Source: Clostridia bacterium
GTDB taxonomy: Bacteria > Bacillota > Clostridia > Oscillospirales > UBA644
Assembly (NCBI GenBank): GCA_017427285.1
Contig: JAFRTE010000012.1
Coordinates: 62,001 to 126,000, forward strand
Reading direction: 5' to 3'
DNA: 64,000 nt
Of this stretch, positions 39,508-47,486 are shown in pieces. Below the pieces are notes generated by a model. It had not been told where the DNA came from and did no database searches. It saw only the letters and a program-made list of their open reading frames with translations. Positions within the stretch are counted from its first letter, which is position 1. Each line of letters opens with the position of its first letter. The translations under genes and the position numbers were made by a program.

Positions 39508-40791
39508 TTACGCCTTCCGAATTGAGTCCTTCCCCCCCATATACGGTCTTAACGGTTCGGGGATGCGGACGGAGCCGTCCTTTTGCAGGTTGTTTTCAAG
39601 AAATGCGATAAGCATTCTCGGAGGAGCGACGACGGTGTTGTTTAAGGTGTGAGCAAGATAATTGCCGTCCTTGCCTCTGATCTTTATATTGAGTCTGCGC
39701 GCCTGCGCGTCGCCGAGATTTGAGCATGAGCCGACCTCGAAATACTTTTTCTGACGCGGAGACCACGCTTCAACGTCAACGCTCTTTACTTTCAGGTCCG
39801 CAAGGTCTCCCGAGCAGCATTCAAGCGTTCTTACGGGAATATCGAGCGAACGGAAGAAATCCACGCTGTTTTGCCAAAGTCTGTCAAACCACATCGGACT
39901 GTCTTCGGGTTTGCAGACAACTACCATTTCCTGCTTTTCAAACTGATGTATCCTGTAAACGCCGCGTTCCTCTATGCCGTGAGCGCCGACTTCTTTTCTG
40001 AAGCACGGCGAATAGCTTGTGAGCGTAAGCGGCAGCTTGTCCTCATCGGTAAAAGAATCGATAAACTTGCCTATCATGGAATGTTCGCTCGTACCTATAA
40101 GATAAAGGTCTTCGCCCTCGATTTTATACATCATGTTTTCCATTTCCGTAAAGCTCATAACGCCTGTTACAACGCTCGAACGGATCATAAACGGCGGAAC
40201 GTAGTATGTAAAGCCTCTGTCTATCATAAAATCGCGCGCGTAAGAGAGGATCGACGAGTGAAGACGGGCGATGTCGCCGCGCAGGTAGTAAAAACCGTTT
40301 CCGCTCGTTTTTCTTGCGCTGTCAAGGTCTATGCCGTCAAAGCTTTCCATAATGTCCACGTGATAGGGTATTTCAAAATCGGGCACGACGGGTTCGCCGA
40401 ACCGCTCGACCTCAACGTTTTCGCTGTCGTCTTTGCCTATGGGGACTGACGGGTCGATAATATTCGGTATAACAAGCATTATTTCGCGGATCTTCGCTTC
40501 AAGCTCGGGTTCGAGCGCGGAAAGACGTTCGAGCTCGCCGGCTATTTCGGCAACTTCTTTCTTTACAAGCTCCGCCTCGTCCTTCTGACCGCGTGCCATA
40601 AGCGCGCCGATCTGCTTGCTTACGGCGTTTCTCTTTGCTCTGAGCGCATCGCCCTGCACCTTTGCTTCGCGGTACTGCGCGTCAAGCTCGATAACCTTGT
40701 CAACAAGCGGAAGCTTCTGATCCTGGAATTTTTTTCTGATGTTTTCCTTTACGATTTCGGGGTTTGCCCTTAAAAATTTTATATCAAGCAT
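39508..40791 (-). CDS. serS: seryl-tRNA synthetase
   Basis: Charges tRNA-Ser (and tRNA-Sec). The 427-residue protein has the N-terminal long coiled-coil arm (about residues 30-100), class II motif 2 (FRKEVGAHGIEERGVYRIHQF) at about 261-281 and a motif 3 region near the C terminus (HTLNNTVVAPPRMLIAFLE), plus the catalytic ETCSCSNLGDAQARR-type segment reading EVGSCSNLGDAQARR. It follows parB by 14 bp, so it is probably in the parAB operon. Confidence 0.96.
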   Translation of the reverse strand: MLDIKFLRANPEIVKENIRKKFQDQKLPLVDKVIELDAQYREAKVQGDALRAKRNAVSKQIGALMARGQKDEAELVKKEVAEIAGELERLSALEPELEAKIREIMLVIPNIIDPSVPIGKDDSENVEVERFGEPVVPDFEIPYHVDIMESFDGIDLDSARKTSGNGFYYLRGDIARLHSSILSYARDFMIDRGFTYYVPPFMIRSSVVTGVMSFTEMENMMYKIEGEDLYLIGTSEHSMIGKFIDSFTDEDKLPLTLTSYSPCFRKEVGAHGIEERGVYRIHQFEKQEMVVVCKPEDSPMWFDRLWQNSVDFFRSLDIPVRTLECCSGDLADLKVKSVDVEAWSPRQKKYFEVGSCSNLGDAQARRLNIKIRGKDGNYLAHTLNNTVVAPPRMLIAFLENNLQKDGSVRIPEPLRPYMGGKDSIRKA

Positions 40792-40805
40792 TGTTTTTTT
40801 CTCCT

Positions 40806-41663
40806 TTATTTCAATTCAAGCATATCAAGAAGTGTTTCAAAATCGTTGTCGTCGTAATATTCAAGCGTTATCGTTCCGCCCTTTTTTGCCGGGACGATCT
40901 TCGCCTTTCTGCCGAGCTTACGGGAAAGTCCGTCCTCAATCTCCGCGTAGTAAATATCGTTTTTTCTTGTCTTTTTAACGGACTTCTTTTCGGGGACTTT
41001 CGAGAGATTCTCGATTTTTCTTACCGGAATATCCTTTTCGGCGATTTCCTTTGCAAGTGCTATTAGCTTTTCTTTCGGATATTTTTCCGCAAGCGGCAAA
41101 AGCGCGCGAGCATGTCCCGAACTTATCTTTCCCGCCAAAACGAGAGAAAGTATTTCTTCCGGCAGAGCGAGGATTCGCATTGCGTTTGCAACCGAAGGTC
41201 TTGATTTTCCAACCTTTTTCGATATCTCCTCCTGCGTCAGACCGTATTCTTCGGCAAGCGTTTTATATCCCTTCGCCTCTTCTACCGCGTTTAGATCCTC
41301 TCTCTGAAGATTTTCTATCAGCGCAAGCTCAAGCGCGGTTTTATCGTCGGTTTCGCGGATTATTACGGGTATTTCCGTCAGTCCCGCCATGCGGCTCGCT
41401 CGCCAGCGCCTTTCACCGGATACGATCTTGTATCTTTCTCCGCTTTTTCTTACCGTTATCGGCTGCAAAAGACCGTGTTCGGCAATCGACGCCGCAAGCT
41501 CGGAGATCTTGTCTTTATCAAAATATTTTCGCGGCTGCTCCTTATTCGGTTCAACTTCCGAAATGCCCACGAACACTATATTCCCTTCGTCCGCCGCAAT
41601 ATCTATCGAGTTTTCGGCGAAGAGGTCTTCAAGCCCTCTGCCAAGCCCCGTCTGTTTCTTCAT
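40806..41663 (-). CDS. parB: chromosome partitioning protein ParB
   Basis: CTPase clamp that loads at parS and spreads. The 285-residue protein has the CTP-binding region with GERRWRASR at about 76-84 and ENLQREDLNAVEEA at about 115-128, then the helix-turn-helix (LTQEEISKKVGKSRPSVAN at about 140-158) and a C-terminal dimerisation segment. Its start overlaps the parA stop by four bases. Two perfect parS sites lie within 1.6 kb. Confidence 0.96.
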   Translation of the reverse strand: MKKQTGLGRGLEDLFAENSIDIAADEGNIVFVGISEVEPNKEQPRKYFDKDKISELAASIAEHGLLQPITVRKSGERYKIVSGERRWRASRMAGLTEIPVIIRETDDKTALELALIENLQREDLNAVEEAKGYKTLAEEYGLTQEEISKKVGKSRPSVANAMRILALPEEILSLVLAGKISSGHARALLPLAEKYPKEKLIALAKEIAEKDIPVRKIENLSKVPEKKSVKKTRKNDIYYAEIEDGLSRKLGRKAKIVPAKKGGTITLEYYDDNDFETLLDMLELK

Positions 41664-42445
41664 GGTTTCGCACCGTTCCTTCTGATCAATTCTTCCGCAA
41701 GCGCGTAATATGCGGCTGTTCCTTTTGCACCTTTATCGTAGTAATTTACCGGCTTTCCGTGGCTCGGTGCCTCTGTTATGCGTATGTTTCTCGGTATTAT
41801 CGTTGAAAACATCTTATCCGCAAAGTATTTTTTAACTTCCGATAAAACCTGCGCCGTCAGATTGAGCCGTCCGTCATACATCGTTACAAGCACGCCCTCT
41901 ATGCCGAGAGACTGATTGTAAAGCCGTTTTACCTGCTTTATCGTGTTTGTAAGCTGCGAAAGACCTTCGAGAGCAAAAAATTCGCACTGTATCGGTATTA
42001 GCACCGTATCTGCCGCCGTAAAAGAGTTTAAAGTAAGAAGGCCGAGCGACGGAGGACAGTCTATGAAAATATAGTCGTAATCTTTTGCGTATGAAAGCGC
42101 CTTTTTAAGTCTGCTTTCGCGTTTTTCTTCTCCAACAAGCGATATTTCCGCTCCCGCAAGACCGATCGACGACGGAATTACGGACAGATTTTTAAACGGC
42201 GTTTTTCTTACCGCGGAGTTGAAAAGCGCTTCGTCGCAATCCTGCGCTACGATTATATCGTAAACCGATACGTCAACTTTTTTCTTGTTTATTCCGCAGC
42301 CCGTCGTGGCGTTCCCCTGCGGGTCGAAATCAACGAGAAGCACGTTTTTGCCGGACTTTTCAGCAAGACACGAGGCGAGATTTACTGCCGTTGTCGTTTT
42401 TCCTACTCCGCCCTTCTGATTTGCGACCGCAATTATCTTTCCCAA
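41660..42445 (-). CDS. parA: chromosome partitioning ATPase ParA/Soj
   Basis: Deviant Walker ATPase that moves ParB-parS complexes and, as Soj, can regulate DnaA. The 261-residue protein has the deviant Walker A KGGVGKTTTAV at about 10-20 and Walker B IFIDCPPSLG at about 119-128. The start codon is TTG with AAGGAGGGG upstream, in front of a good promoter. Confidence 0.96.
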   Translation of the reverse strand: MGKIIAVANQKGGVGKTTTAVNLASCLAEKSGKNVLLVDFDPQGNATTGCGINKKKVDVSVYDIIVAQDCDEALFNSAVRKTPFKNLSVIPSSIGLAGAEISLVGEEKRESRLKKALSYAKDYDYIFIDCPPSLGLLTLNSFTAADTVLIPIQCEFFALEGLSQLTNTIKQVKRLYNQSLGIEGVLVTMYDGRLNLTAQVLSEVKKYFADKMFSTIIPRNIRITEAPSHGKPVNYYDKGAKGTAAYYALAEELIRRNGAKP

Positions 42446-42478
42446 AACGTCCCCTCCTTTTTCTTTACGGCTTTTCTG

Positions 42479-42507
42479 ATTATATCACCTTTTTACGATA
42501 AAATCAA
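42479..42507 (-). promoter_or_regulatory. sigma-A-type promoter for parA-parB-serS
   Basis: On the minus strand TTGATT (42502-42507) and TATAAT (42479-42484) are separated by 17 bases, 34 bases before the parA TTG start. Confidence 0.72.
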
Positions 42508-42540
42508 GCCCGTTTTGAGTTTTTTTGAAATTGTTGCATT

Positions 42541-42556
42541 TGTTTCACGTGAAACA
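42541..42556. other. parS site 1
   Basis: Perfect 16-bp palindrome TGTTTCACGTGAAACA, the bacterial parS consensus, in the gap between the parAB promoter and the end of the GH42-like gene. Located about 11 kb from the candidate origin, as expected for ParB loading sites. Confidence 0.95.
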
Positions 42557-42566
42557 TTTATATGGA

Positions 42567-44177
42567 TCAGCTGTTTTTCAGCTTTTCGCGCAGTTTTACC
42601 TGTACGTCTTCGTCAAGCGGCTGCTCAAATTCGTTTATAAAATTCGGCTGCTCGTTTCTGTCGTCAACTATGACCGCAGAGCTTTCCGCAAGTATTTTTC
42701 CCACTTCGTCCCGCATATGTATAATGCTGTCAAGCTGACCGAGATGGACTTTCTTTATGTCGTCTATCAGAGACGGATCGTCTATGAGCTGTGTGTCGGT
42801 AATAAAGCGGACTTTTCTGCCCGAAGATCCTGTCATATTTTTGTAGGCGTAATAATACAGGTCGTGAAGATCCTGCGGCGGCTCTTTAAGAAGAAAATCG
42901 AGCGTGTTTACAAGAATTACGTCCGTTTCGTCGTAATCGCGTCTCGCTTCCGCGTTCGTGTAAAGATCTTTGAACTTTGAAAGATATGCCGCGCCGTATT
43001 TTTCTATATCTTCAAGCTCCCAGTTTACGGTCTGTATGACCGTTACGCCCGACCGCGCCGATATCTCGACTTGTTTGAGATAATCCGTAAACGTGTCTTC
43101 GCCCTGCCACGAACCGTCTGTTTCCATCGATGTTTTCTTATCCGAAAGCGAAGTTAAAAGGTCTACCGAAAAATCGTGCGGCCATGCCGGAGCGTCGACT
43201 ATCTGTATGATATCAACAGTTGTTTCACGTGAAACAACGTAGGGATCGAAAAATCCTCTGTAAAACGCCGCGGAGGTATCCCAGAAGCTGCTTATCTGCA
43301 GCGTTACGGGGATCGACGGATCGGCAAGACGGAATATTTCGCAGCAGAGGTTTGCGAGATCGATGAGAGTCTGCTGCTTGAAAAGCTTCCAGTCATACTC
43401 GAAAACGGAGCGGTAATCGGACTTTTTCAGGGATAAAAGGTTCTCAAACGAATCGTAGCTTTTTTCAAACTTTGCGTTGAGCGTTTCAATGGTTTCGTAT
43501 TTTCCTCGCAGAAAATCAACAAAAGCGTTTATCGCCGACGGGGAGTAGTCAAGATCGACGAGCGACGAGTATTCCATTTTTGCAAAACAGTCTGTTCGGA
43601 CGGACCAGCTTGTAAGGCAGTCTTCGTATCTGTCCGAAAAATGAGCGGCAAAATATCCAAGCGTATTCGCAACGATTTCGAGGTTTTCGGGGCTGTTCAT
43701 CGCGAGAAACGAACCGCGTACGTCGTCGTAGCGGTAAACCTCGCCGTCTGCGGTCATCTGATATTCAAGCACGTCCTTCCAGTCGAGGCGTTCGCTCCAG
43801 AAAAGCAGACTGAGACTGATTTTCAGCCCCGCATTTTTGAAAACGTCTATTACTGCGTCTGTCTCGGCAAAGCGAAAAACGCCCTGCTCGGGCTCTATAT
43901 CGCTCCAGAGTATCACGATCTCAACGCAGTCAAAGCCGCATTCCTTTATTTTTGCGCAATATTGTTCCGCATAGGCGGGAGATGGGATCTGCCAGGAGAA
44001 AAGCGTTATTCCTACGGTCGATTCAACGACGGCGGGCTTTATCTCCTGCTCTCCTTCCGGTTTGTATATCTCCGTTTCGGTTGACGGTGACGGGACGTAA
44101 TATCCGCTGTCGCACGCGCCTAAGATCAGGCAGATAAGAACTGTAAGGCAGAGGAACGTATAAAATCTTTTTTTCAA
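42567..44177 (-). CDS. lipoprotein with GH42-like TIM barrel
   Basis: A 536-residue predicted lipoprotein: signal peptide with lipobox LGAC (Cys22) and a short acidic linker to about residue 50. The barrel resembles GH42 beta-galactosidases, especially YSPSAINAFVDFLRGKY and ETLNAKF at about 211-237. The GH42 acid/base NE dyad aligns with TD (195-196), whereas a nucleophile-like glutamate (Glu352) is kept in SMETDG, so activity is doubtful. Residues 410-536 may form a trimerisation-like or GATase-like domain. A parS site lies inside the frame (43221-43236). Function unknown; perhaps a surface carbohydrate-binding or remnant hydrolase. Confidence 0.85.
   Translation of the reverse strand: MKKRFYTFLCLTVLICLILGACDSGYYVPSPSTETEIYKPEGEQEIKPAVVESTVGITLFSWQIPSPAYAEQYCAKIKECGFDCVEIVILWSDIEPEQGVFRFAETDAVIDVFKNAGLKISLSLLFWSERLDWKDVLEYQMTADGEVYRYDDVRGSFLAMNSPENLEIVANTLGYFAAHFSDRYEDCLTSWSVRTDCFAKMEYSSLVDLDYSPSAINAFVDFLRGKYETIETLNAKFEKSYDSFENLLSLKKSDYRSVFEYDWKLFKQQTLIDLANLCCEIFRLADPSIPVTLQISSFWDTSAAFYRGFFDPYVVSRETTVDIIQIVDAPAWPHDFSVDLLTSLSDKKTSMETDGSWQGEDTFTDYLKQVEISARSGVTVIQTVNWELEDIEKYGAAYLSKFKDLYTNAEARRDYDETDVILVNTLDFLLKEPPQDLHDLYYYAYKNMTGSSGRKVRFITDTQLIDDPSLIDDIKKVHLGQLDSIIHMRDEVGKILAESSAVIVDDRNEQPNFINEFEQPLDEDVQVKLREKLKNS
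43221..43236. other. parS site 2 within a coding gene
   Basis: A second perfect TGTTTCACGTGAAACA, 680 bp from the first, lies inside the GH42-like lipoprotein gene, where it encodes part of VVSRETT. Confidence 0.93.
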
Positions 44178-44221
44178 GCCGTATCTCCTTAAATCGGGGT
44201 TGTGTTTGGTGATTAATATAT

Positions 44222-44250
44222 ATTATAGCATATTTGTAAGAAAATTACAA
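44222..44250 (-). promoter_or_regulatory. sigma-A-type promoter for the GH42-like lipoprotein
   Basis: On the minus strand TTGTAA (44245-44250) and TATAAT (44222-44227) are separated by 17 bases, about 45 bases before the start codon. Confidence 0.62.
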
Positions 44251-44409
44251 TAACGAAATGAAAAATTTGAGACTTCTCTTGCAATTTTGCGATTTATATG
44301 GTAAAATTGATCCAAAATCGGCAAACGGCAAAAAAACAGTCCGAAAAAAAGGCAAAATATCACATATCGTGAAAAGTCTAAGACGGAAACGCTTCTTGTT
44401 TTTTTATTT

Positions 44410-44441
44410 TTGCAACTTACGGCGGTAAAATTGCAACTTAC
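44410..44441 (+). repeat. direct repeat, candidate LytTR operator
   Basis: Two identical 11-bp copies of TTGCAACTTAC (44410-44420 and 44431-44441) start exactly 21 bp apart, two helical turns, just upstream of the -35 of the LytTR gene. LytTR dimers bind two direct repeats of about 9 bp spaced like this, so autoregulation is likely. The rest of the 332-bp gap between the two genes is AT-rich; a weaker plus-strand promoter (TTGCAA at 44279-44284, TAAAAT at 44302-44307, spacer 17) is possible. Confidence 0.65.
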
Positions 44442-44452
44442 CGAAAAAGGGG

Positions 44453-44481
44453 TTGACGAAAGCCCGCCGATGGTTTATACT
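44453..44481 (+). promoter_or_regulatory. sigma-A-type promoter for the LytTR-DUF3021 operon
   Basis: TTGACG (44453-44458) and TATACT (44476-44481) are separated by 17 bases, about 30 bases before the start codon. The direct repeat lies just upstream. Confidence 0.75.
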
Positions 44482-44509
44482 TTATCTGCGAAAGGGGGGG
44501 TGCGCCGCA

Positions 44510-44956
44510 ATGAAGATCCATATTGAGCAGGACGACAGCTTCACAGAGCCGGAAATAACGATAAAATGCAACGCGGTTGACCCGAACCTTGACCGTCTTA
44601 TTTCCTCGATTCGTCTTTTTGCAAATACGATAAGCGGAAAAAAAGACAATGCAACGTATTTTATAAGCCTTTCGGACGTTTTTTATTTTGAAACAACAGA
44701 CAACAAAATGTTTTTTTATACCGCCGACGACGTTTACGAAACGAACCTCAAGCTTTACGAGGTTGAAGAACGGTTTTCAAACACGTCGTTCGTGCGGGTG
44801 AGCAAAAGCTTTATAGTAAACCTGCGAAAGGTCGCCAGCATCCAAACGGAAACAAACGGAAGGCTTATAGCTCAGCTTGTAAACCGGGAAAAAATAGTTA
44901 TTTCCCGCCAATACGTTGCGCAAATTCGTGAAAAACTCGGTGTCGGGGGCAGTTGA
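44510..44956 (+). CDS. LytTR-family transcriptional regulator
   Basis: A 148-residue DNA-binding protein made of a short N-terminal region and a LytTR domain (about residues 45-145) with no receiver domain. Typical LytTR strands are visible: YFISLSDVFYFETTDNKMFFYT, then LYEVEERFS and FVRVSKSFIVNL, ending ISRQYVAQIREKL. The ATG follows a G-run ribosome site. It is directly followed by a DUF3021 membrane protein, a recurring pair in which the membrane partner is thought to restrain the regulator. The direct repeat upstream suggests autoregulation. Confidence 0.93.
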   Translation: MKIHIEQDDSFTEPEITIKCNAVDPNLDRLISSIRLFANTISGKKDNATYFISLSDVFYFETTDNKMFFYTADDVYETNLKLYEVEERFSNTSFVRVSKSFIVNLRKVASIQTETNGRLIAQLVNREKIVISRQYVAQIREKLGVGGS

Positions 44957-44959
44957 GAG

Positions 44960-45397
44960 ATGAAAAAGAATATATTTGAAAAACTCAAGTTGTTTTTCCG
45001 TACTTTGTTTTTTATCCTGGGTATAATGATAATACCCATACTTATACTCGATCTTCTCGTGCCGCAAAAAGACTACACCATGCTCTGGTGGGCCGTGCTG
45101 TTTTCAGCTCTGCTTACGGCGGTCGATACGGTTTTCGACTGGATACCCGTTTTCAGAGAAAAGCTTCTTTTAAAGCGCATTTCCCTTTTCGTTGCGATGA
45201 CCGCGGTATTGATGGGAACGTCGTGGATAATGAAAATAATAGAGGATATCCCAACTCTTCTTTACGGTATTGCGGGCTGCCTGATAGCGGCGGTCCCCGC
45301 TACGCTTATACTTTATTTTGTGGACAAAAAGAATGCTGACACTTTAAACGACTCTCTGCGCGAATACAACGAAAAGCACGGGGAAGACGATTTGTAA
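44960..45397 (+). CDS. DUF3021 family membrane protein
   Basis: A 145-residue protein with four hydrophobic segments (about 13-32, 42-58, 72-90 and 100-122) and a charged C-terminal tail (NDSLREYNEKHGEDDL), matching the DUF3021 group that usually sits next to a LytTR gene. It starts three bases after the regulator's stop. Probable function is to sense a membrane condition and inhibit the regulator; inferred from family context only. A terminator follows. Confidence 0.88.
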   Translation: MKKNIFEKLKLFFRTLFFILGIMIIPILILDLLVPQKDYTMLWWAVLFSALLTAVDTVFDWIPVFREKLLLKRISLFVAMTAVLMGTSWIMKIIEDIPTLLYGIAGCLIAAVPATLILYFVDKKNADTLNDSLREYNEKHGEDDL

Positions 45398-45438
45398 AGA
45401 GTATACGTTTTTTTTATTAACATTTCTCCTTTTTTTTT

Positions 45439-45483
45439 GACGAAAAAAAACTCCGAGGTCAAATCTCAGGAGTTTTTTTCGTC
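45439..45483. terminator. intrinsic terminator after the LytTR-DUF3021 operon
   Basis: GACGAAAAAAAACTCC pairs with GGAGTTTTTTTCGTC, extended by a mismatched GAG/CTC, giving a strong A/T-flanked hairpin. It can terminate both the plus-strand operon and the convergent yfbR gene. Confidence 0.85.
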
Positions 45484-45507
45484 TAAAAATGCAGATCGTC
45501 GTGCAGC

Positions 45508-46077
45508 TCAGGATTCGTCAAGCGTTCTGCCGTATGCCGGAAGAAATTCTTCCATAAAAACGTGGAGGGCAGGCAGAGGGTTTGATTCCAGCTTTTTGTA
45601 AATATTCTTTTCCGCCGCCGCAAATTCGCTGTTTCCGGCGCTTTTTTCCGTTACGCATTTAATATACGCCGAAAGCGTATCCGCCGCTTTTACATACGGC
45701 CATTCGGGCGCGGTCTCTGAATCGAGGATATCTTCGTATACGGGTTTAAGATAATCGGGAAGACGTTTTATAAGTATCTTTTTTGCGTGGTCTTCCATCT
45801 GCCCGTAGCTTTTTCTCAGCTGAGGAGTTCCGTATTTTATCGGAGTGGGAAGATCTCCCGTTACTATCTCCGAAGCGTCGTGATAAAGCGCGAGAACGGC
45901 GGCTTTTTCGGCGTTTATGTTTTCGCCGAACCGCGTGTTTGCTATCGTTGCGAGCGCATGCGCTATGACCGCCGTTTCATGCGAGTGCTGCTGAAGATTT
46001 TCCTTCTCGGTGTTTCGCATGAGCCCCCAGCGGTTTATATATTTCATTCTGTTTATGACTGCGAAAAAAGTGTGCAT
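45508..46077 (-). CDS. yfbR: HD-domain 5'-deoxynucleotidase, YfbR-like
   Basis: Phosphatase that removes the 5' phosphate from deoxynucleoside monophosphates in YfbR. The 189-residue protein has the YfbR N terminus with INRWGLMRNTEKENLQQHS, the HD metal site (YHDASE at about 68-73) and the substrate loop GDLPTPIKY at about 76-84. Its start overlaps the 3' end of the PRPP-synthetase-like gene by 25 bases. The pairing places nucleotide breakdown next to PRPP synthesis. Confidence 0.93.
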   Translation of the reverse strand: MHTFFAVINRMKYINRWGLMRNTEKENLQQHSHETAVIAHALATIANTRFGENINAEKAAVLALYHDASEIVTGDLPTPIKYGTPQLRKSYGQMEDHAKKILIKRLPDYLKPVYEDILDSETAPEWPYVKAADTLSAYIKCVTEKSAGNSEFAAAEKNIYKKLESNPLPALHVFMEEFLPAYGRTLDES

Positions 46078-47264
46078 TCTGCGTCCTTTTCTTTCTGTGC
46101 CGCAATATGTTTTTCAAGCAGGGTATGGATTTTTTCGTGAGAGTTGAGGATTGTTGTGACCGAGCGGTTCTGATGCGTTGCCTGAATGAAATATGCAACG
46201 TATTTCGATACGTCAACGCTTACATACCACGGTCTTTCGAGCAGATCGGGCCGCTGGAAGGTAAGGTTCGTTGATAAAAGAAGATCGAAAAGTCCGTCTT
46301 TAAACGCCTTGTCGAATCTTTCGAGACCGGCGGTGAAAAGACCATAGGTCGCCGAAAGGAATATCCTCTTTGCGCCCTCTTTTTTAAGGTCTTCCGCAAG
46401 ACCGAGCAAAGAGTCGCCGGATGCAACGATATCGTCCGAAACGAAAACGTCCTTGCCTTCGATCGCCGCGCCGAGATATTCGTGGGCGATTATCGGGTTT
46501 CTGCCGTTTACTATGCGGGAATAATCGCGGCGTTTGTAAAACATACCGAGGTCAAGACCCATTATCGAGGAATAGAAAATATTTCTCTGCATCGCGCCTT
46601 CGTCGGGAGAAACTACCATAAGGTGGTCTTTGTCTATTTTAAGGTCGTCGACCTTACGAAGCAGCGCTTTAAGCACCTGGTAATTTGGCATGCCGTTGTC
46701 AAAACCCATAAGGGGTACGGCGTTCTGGACTCTCGGGTCGTGCGCGTCGAATGTTATAACGTTCGATACGCCCATATTCTGAAGCTCCTGCAAAGCGTGC
46801 GCCGCGTCAAGAGATTCTCTCGCGCTTCTTTTATGCTGTCTGCCGCCGTATAAAGTGGGCATTATTACGGTTATTCTCTGCGCCTTGCCGCCGATAGCCG
46901 AAATTATGCGTTTAAGGTCCTGAAAATGGTCGTCGGGGGACATCGGGGCGTCAAAGCCGTACATGTTGTATTTACAGTTGTAGTTTCCTACGTCCGTAAC
47001 GATGTAAATATCGTATCCTCTTACCGATTCGCCGAGTATCGCCTTTGCGTCGCCCGTGTTGAATCTCGGACAGGACGCTTTTAAAAGCAGCGATTTTCTC
47101 GTATTTTCGTCGTTTTTCGCTTCCGGCCTCGCCTCGTAATACCACGACATTAAATGTCTGTCTATTTTCTCTCCGAGCTCTTTCGCGCTTTCCATCGCAA
47201 TAATGCCGATGGGAAAATAGTTATTCTGTATATCAAACATTGATATCGGCTGCATGTTGTCCAT
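46053..47264 (-). CDS. ribose-phosphate pyrophosphokinase-like protein (long clostridial form)
   Basis: A 403-residue protein of the phosphoribosyltransferase fold related to PRPP synthetase. The PRPP-binding loop reads DDIVASGDSL at about 277-286, and an upstream ribose-binding-like segment is VTDVGNY at about 90-96; KKHSRARE-type active-site residues read QHKRSARESLDAA at about 142-154. It is longer than the classical enzyme (about 315 residues), like the related clostridial group, so the exact substrate should be treated with caution. A good promoter lies 50 bases upstream. Confidence 0.85.
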   Translation of the reverse strand: MDNMQPISMFDIQNNYFPIGIIAMESAKELGEKIDRHLMSWYYEARPEAKNDENTRKSLLLKASCPRFNTGDAKAILGESVRGYDIYIVTDVGNYNCKYNMYGFDAPMSPDDHFQDLKRIISAIGGKAQRITVIMPTLYGGRQHKRSARESLDAAHALQELQNMGVSNVITFDAHDPRVQNAVPLMGFDNGMPNYQVLKALLRKVDDLKIDKDHLMVVSPDEGAMQRNIFYSSIMGLDLGMFYKRRDYSRIVNGRNPIIAHEYLGAAIEGKDVFVSDDIVASGDSLLGLAEDLKKEGAKRIFLSATYGLFTAGLERFDKAFKDGLFDLLLSTNLTFQRPDLLERPWYVSVDVSKYVAYFIQATHQNRSVTTILNSHEKIHTLLEKHIAAQKEKDAECTLFSQS

Positions 47265-47317
47265 TCCGCATTCCTCCCAAAACTCTGTCTCTCTCGTGAA
47301 ACCTTTTCCGATATTTT

Positions 47318-47346
47318 ATTATAATATAATAATACACAAAAATCAA
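47318..47346 (-). promoter_or_regulatory. sigma-A-type promoter for the PRPP-synthetase-like gene
   Basis: On the minus strand TTGATT (47341-47346) and TATAAT (47318-47323) are separated by 17 bases, about 50 bases before the ATG, which has GGAGG upstream. Confidence 0.72.
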
Positions 47347-47448
47347 GGCGTTTTTTATAAGTTTCAAAAAAAATCAAAATTTACGCGCGTATCATCCTTT
47401 TTTTCCGTCTTGACTTTTTGGCGGGCATATGATATCATTCTGTATTAT

Positions 47449-47476
47449 AAAAACCGTCCGCATTTTCAGCGGACGG
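47449..47476 (-). terminator. intrinsic terminator after the DUF2284 gene
   Basis: Perfect 8-bp stem CCGTCCGC / GCGGACGG with a seven-base loop, followed on the minus strand by a T run (from 47453 down to 47449), 10 bp after the DUF2284 stop. Confidence 0.8.
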
Positions 47477-47486
47477 AAGCAGGATA

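Noticed and set aside
47410-47438. TTGACT-17-TATCAT promoter-like pair on the plus strand followed by a hairpin, a possible small RNA
   Set aside because: The hairpin is best explained as the minus-strand terminator of the DUF2284 gene, and nothing downstream on the plus strand looks like an RNA gene.
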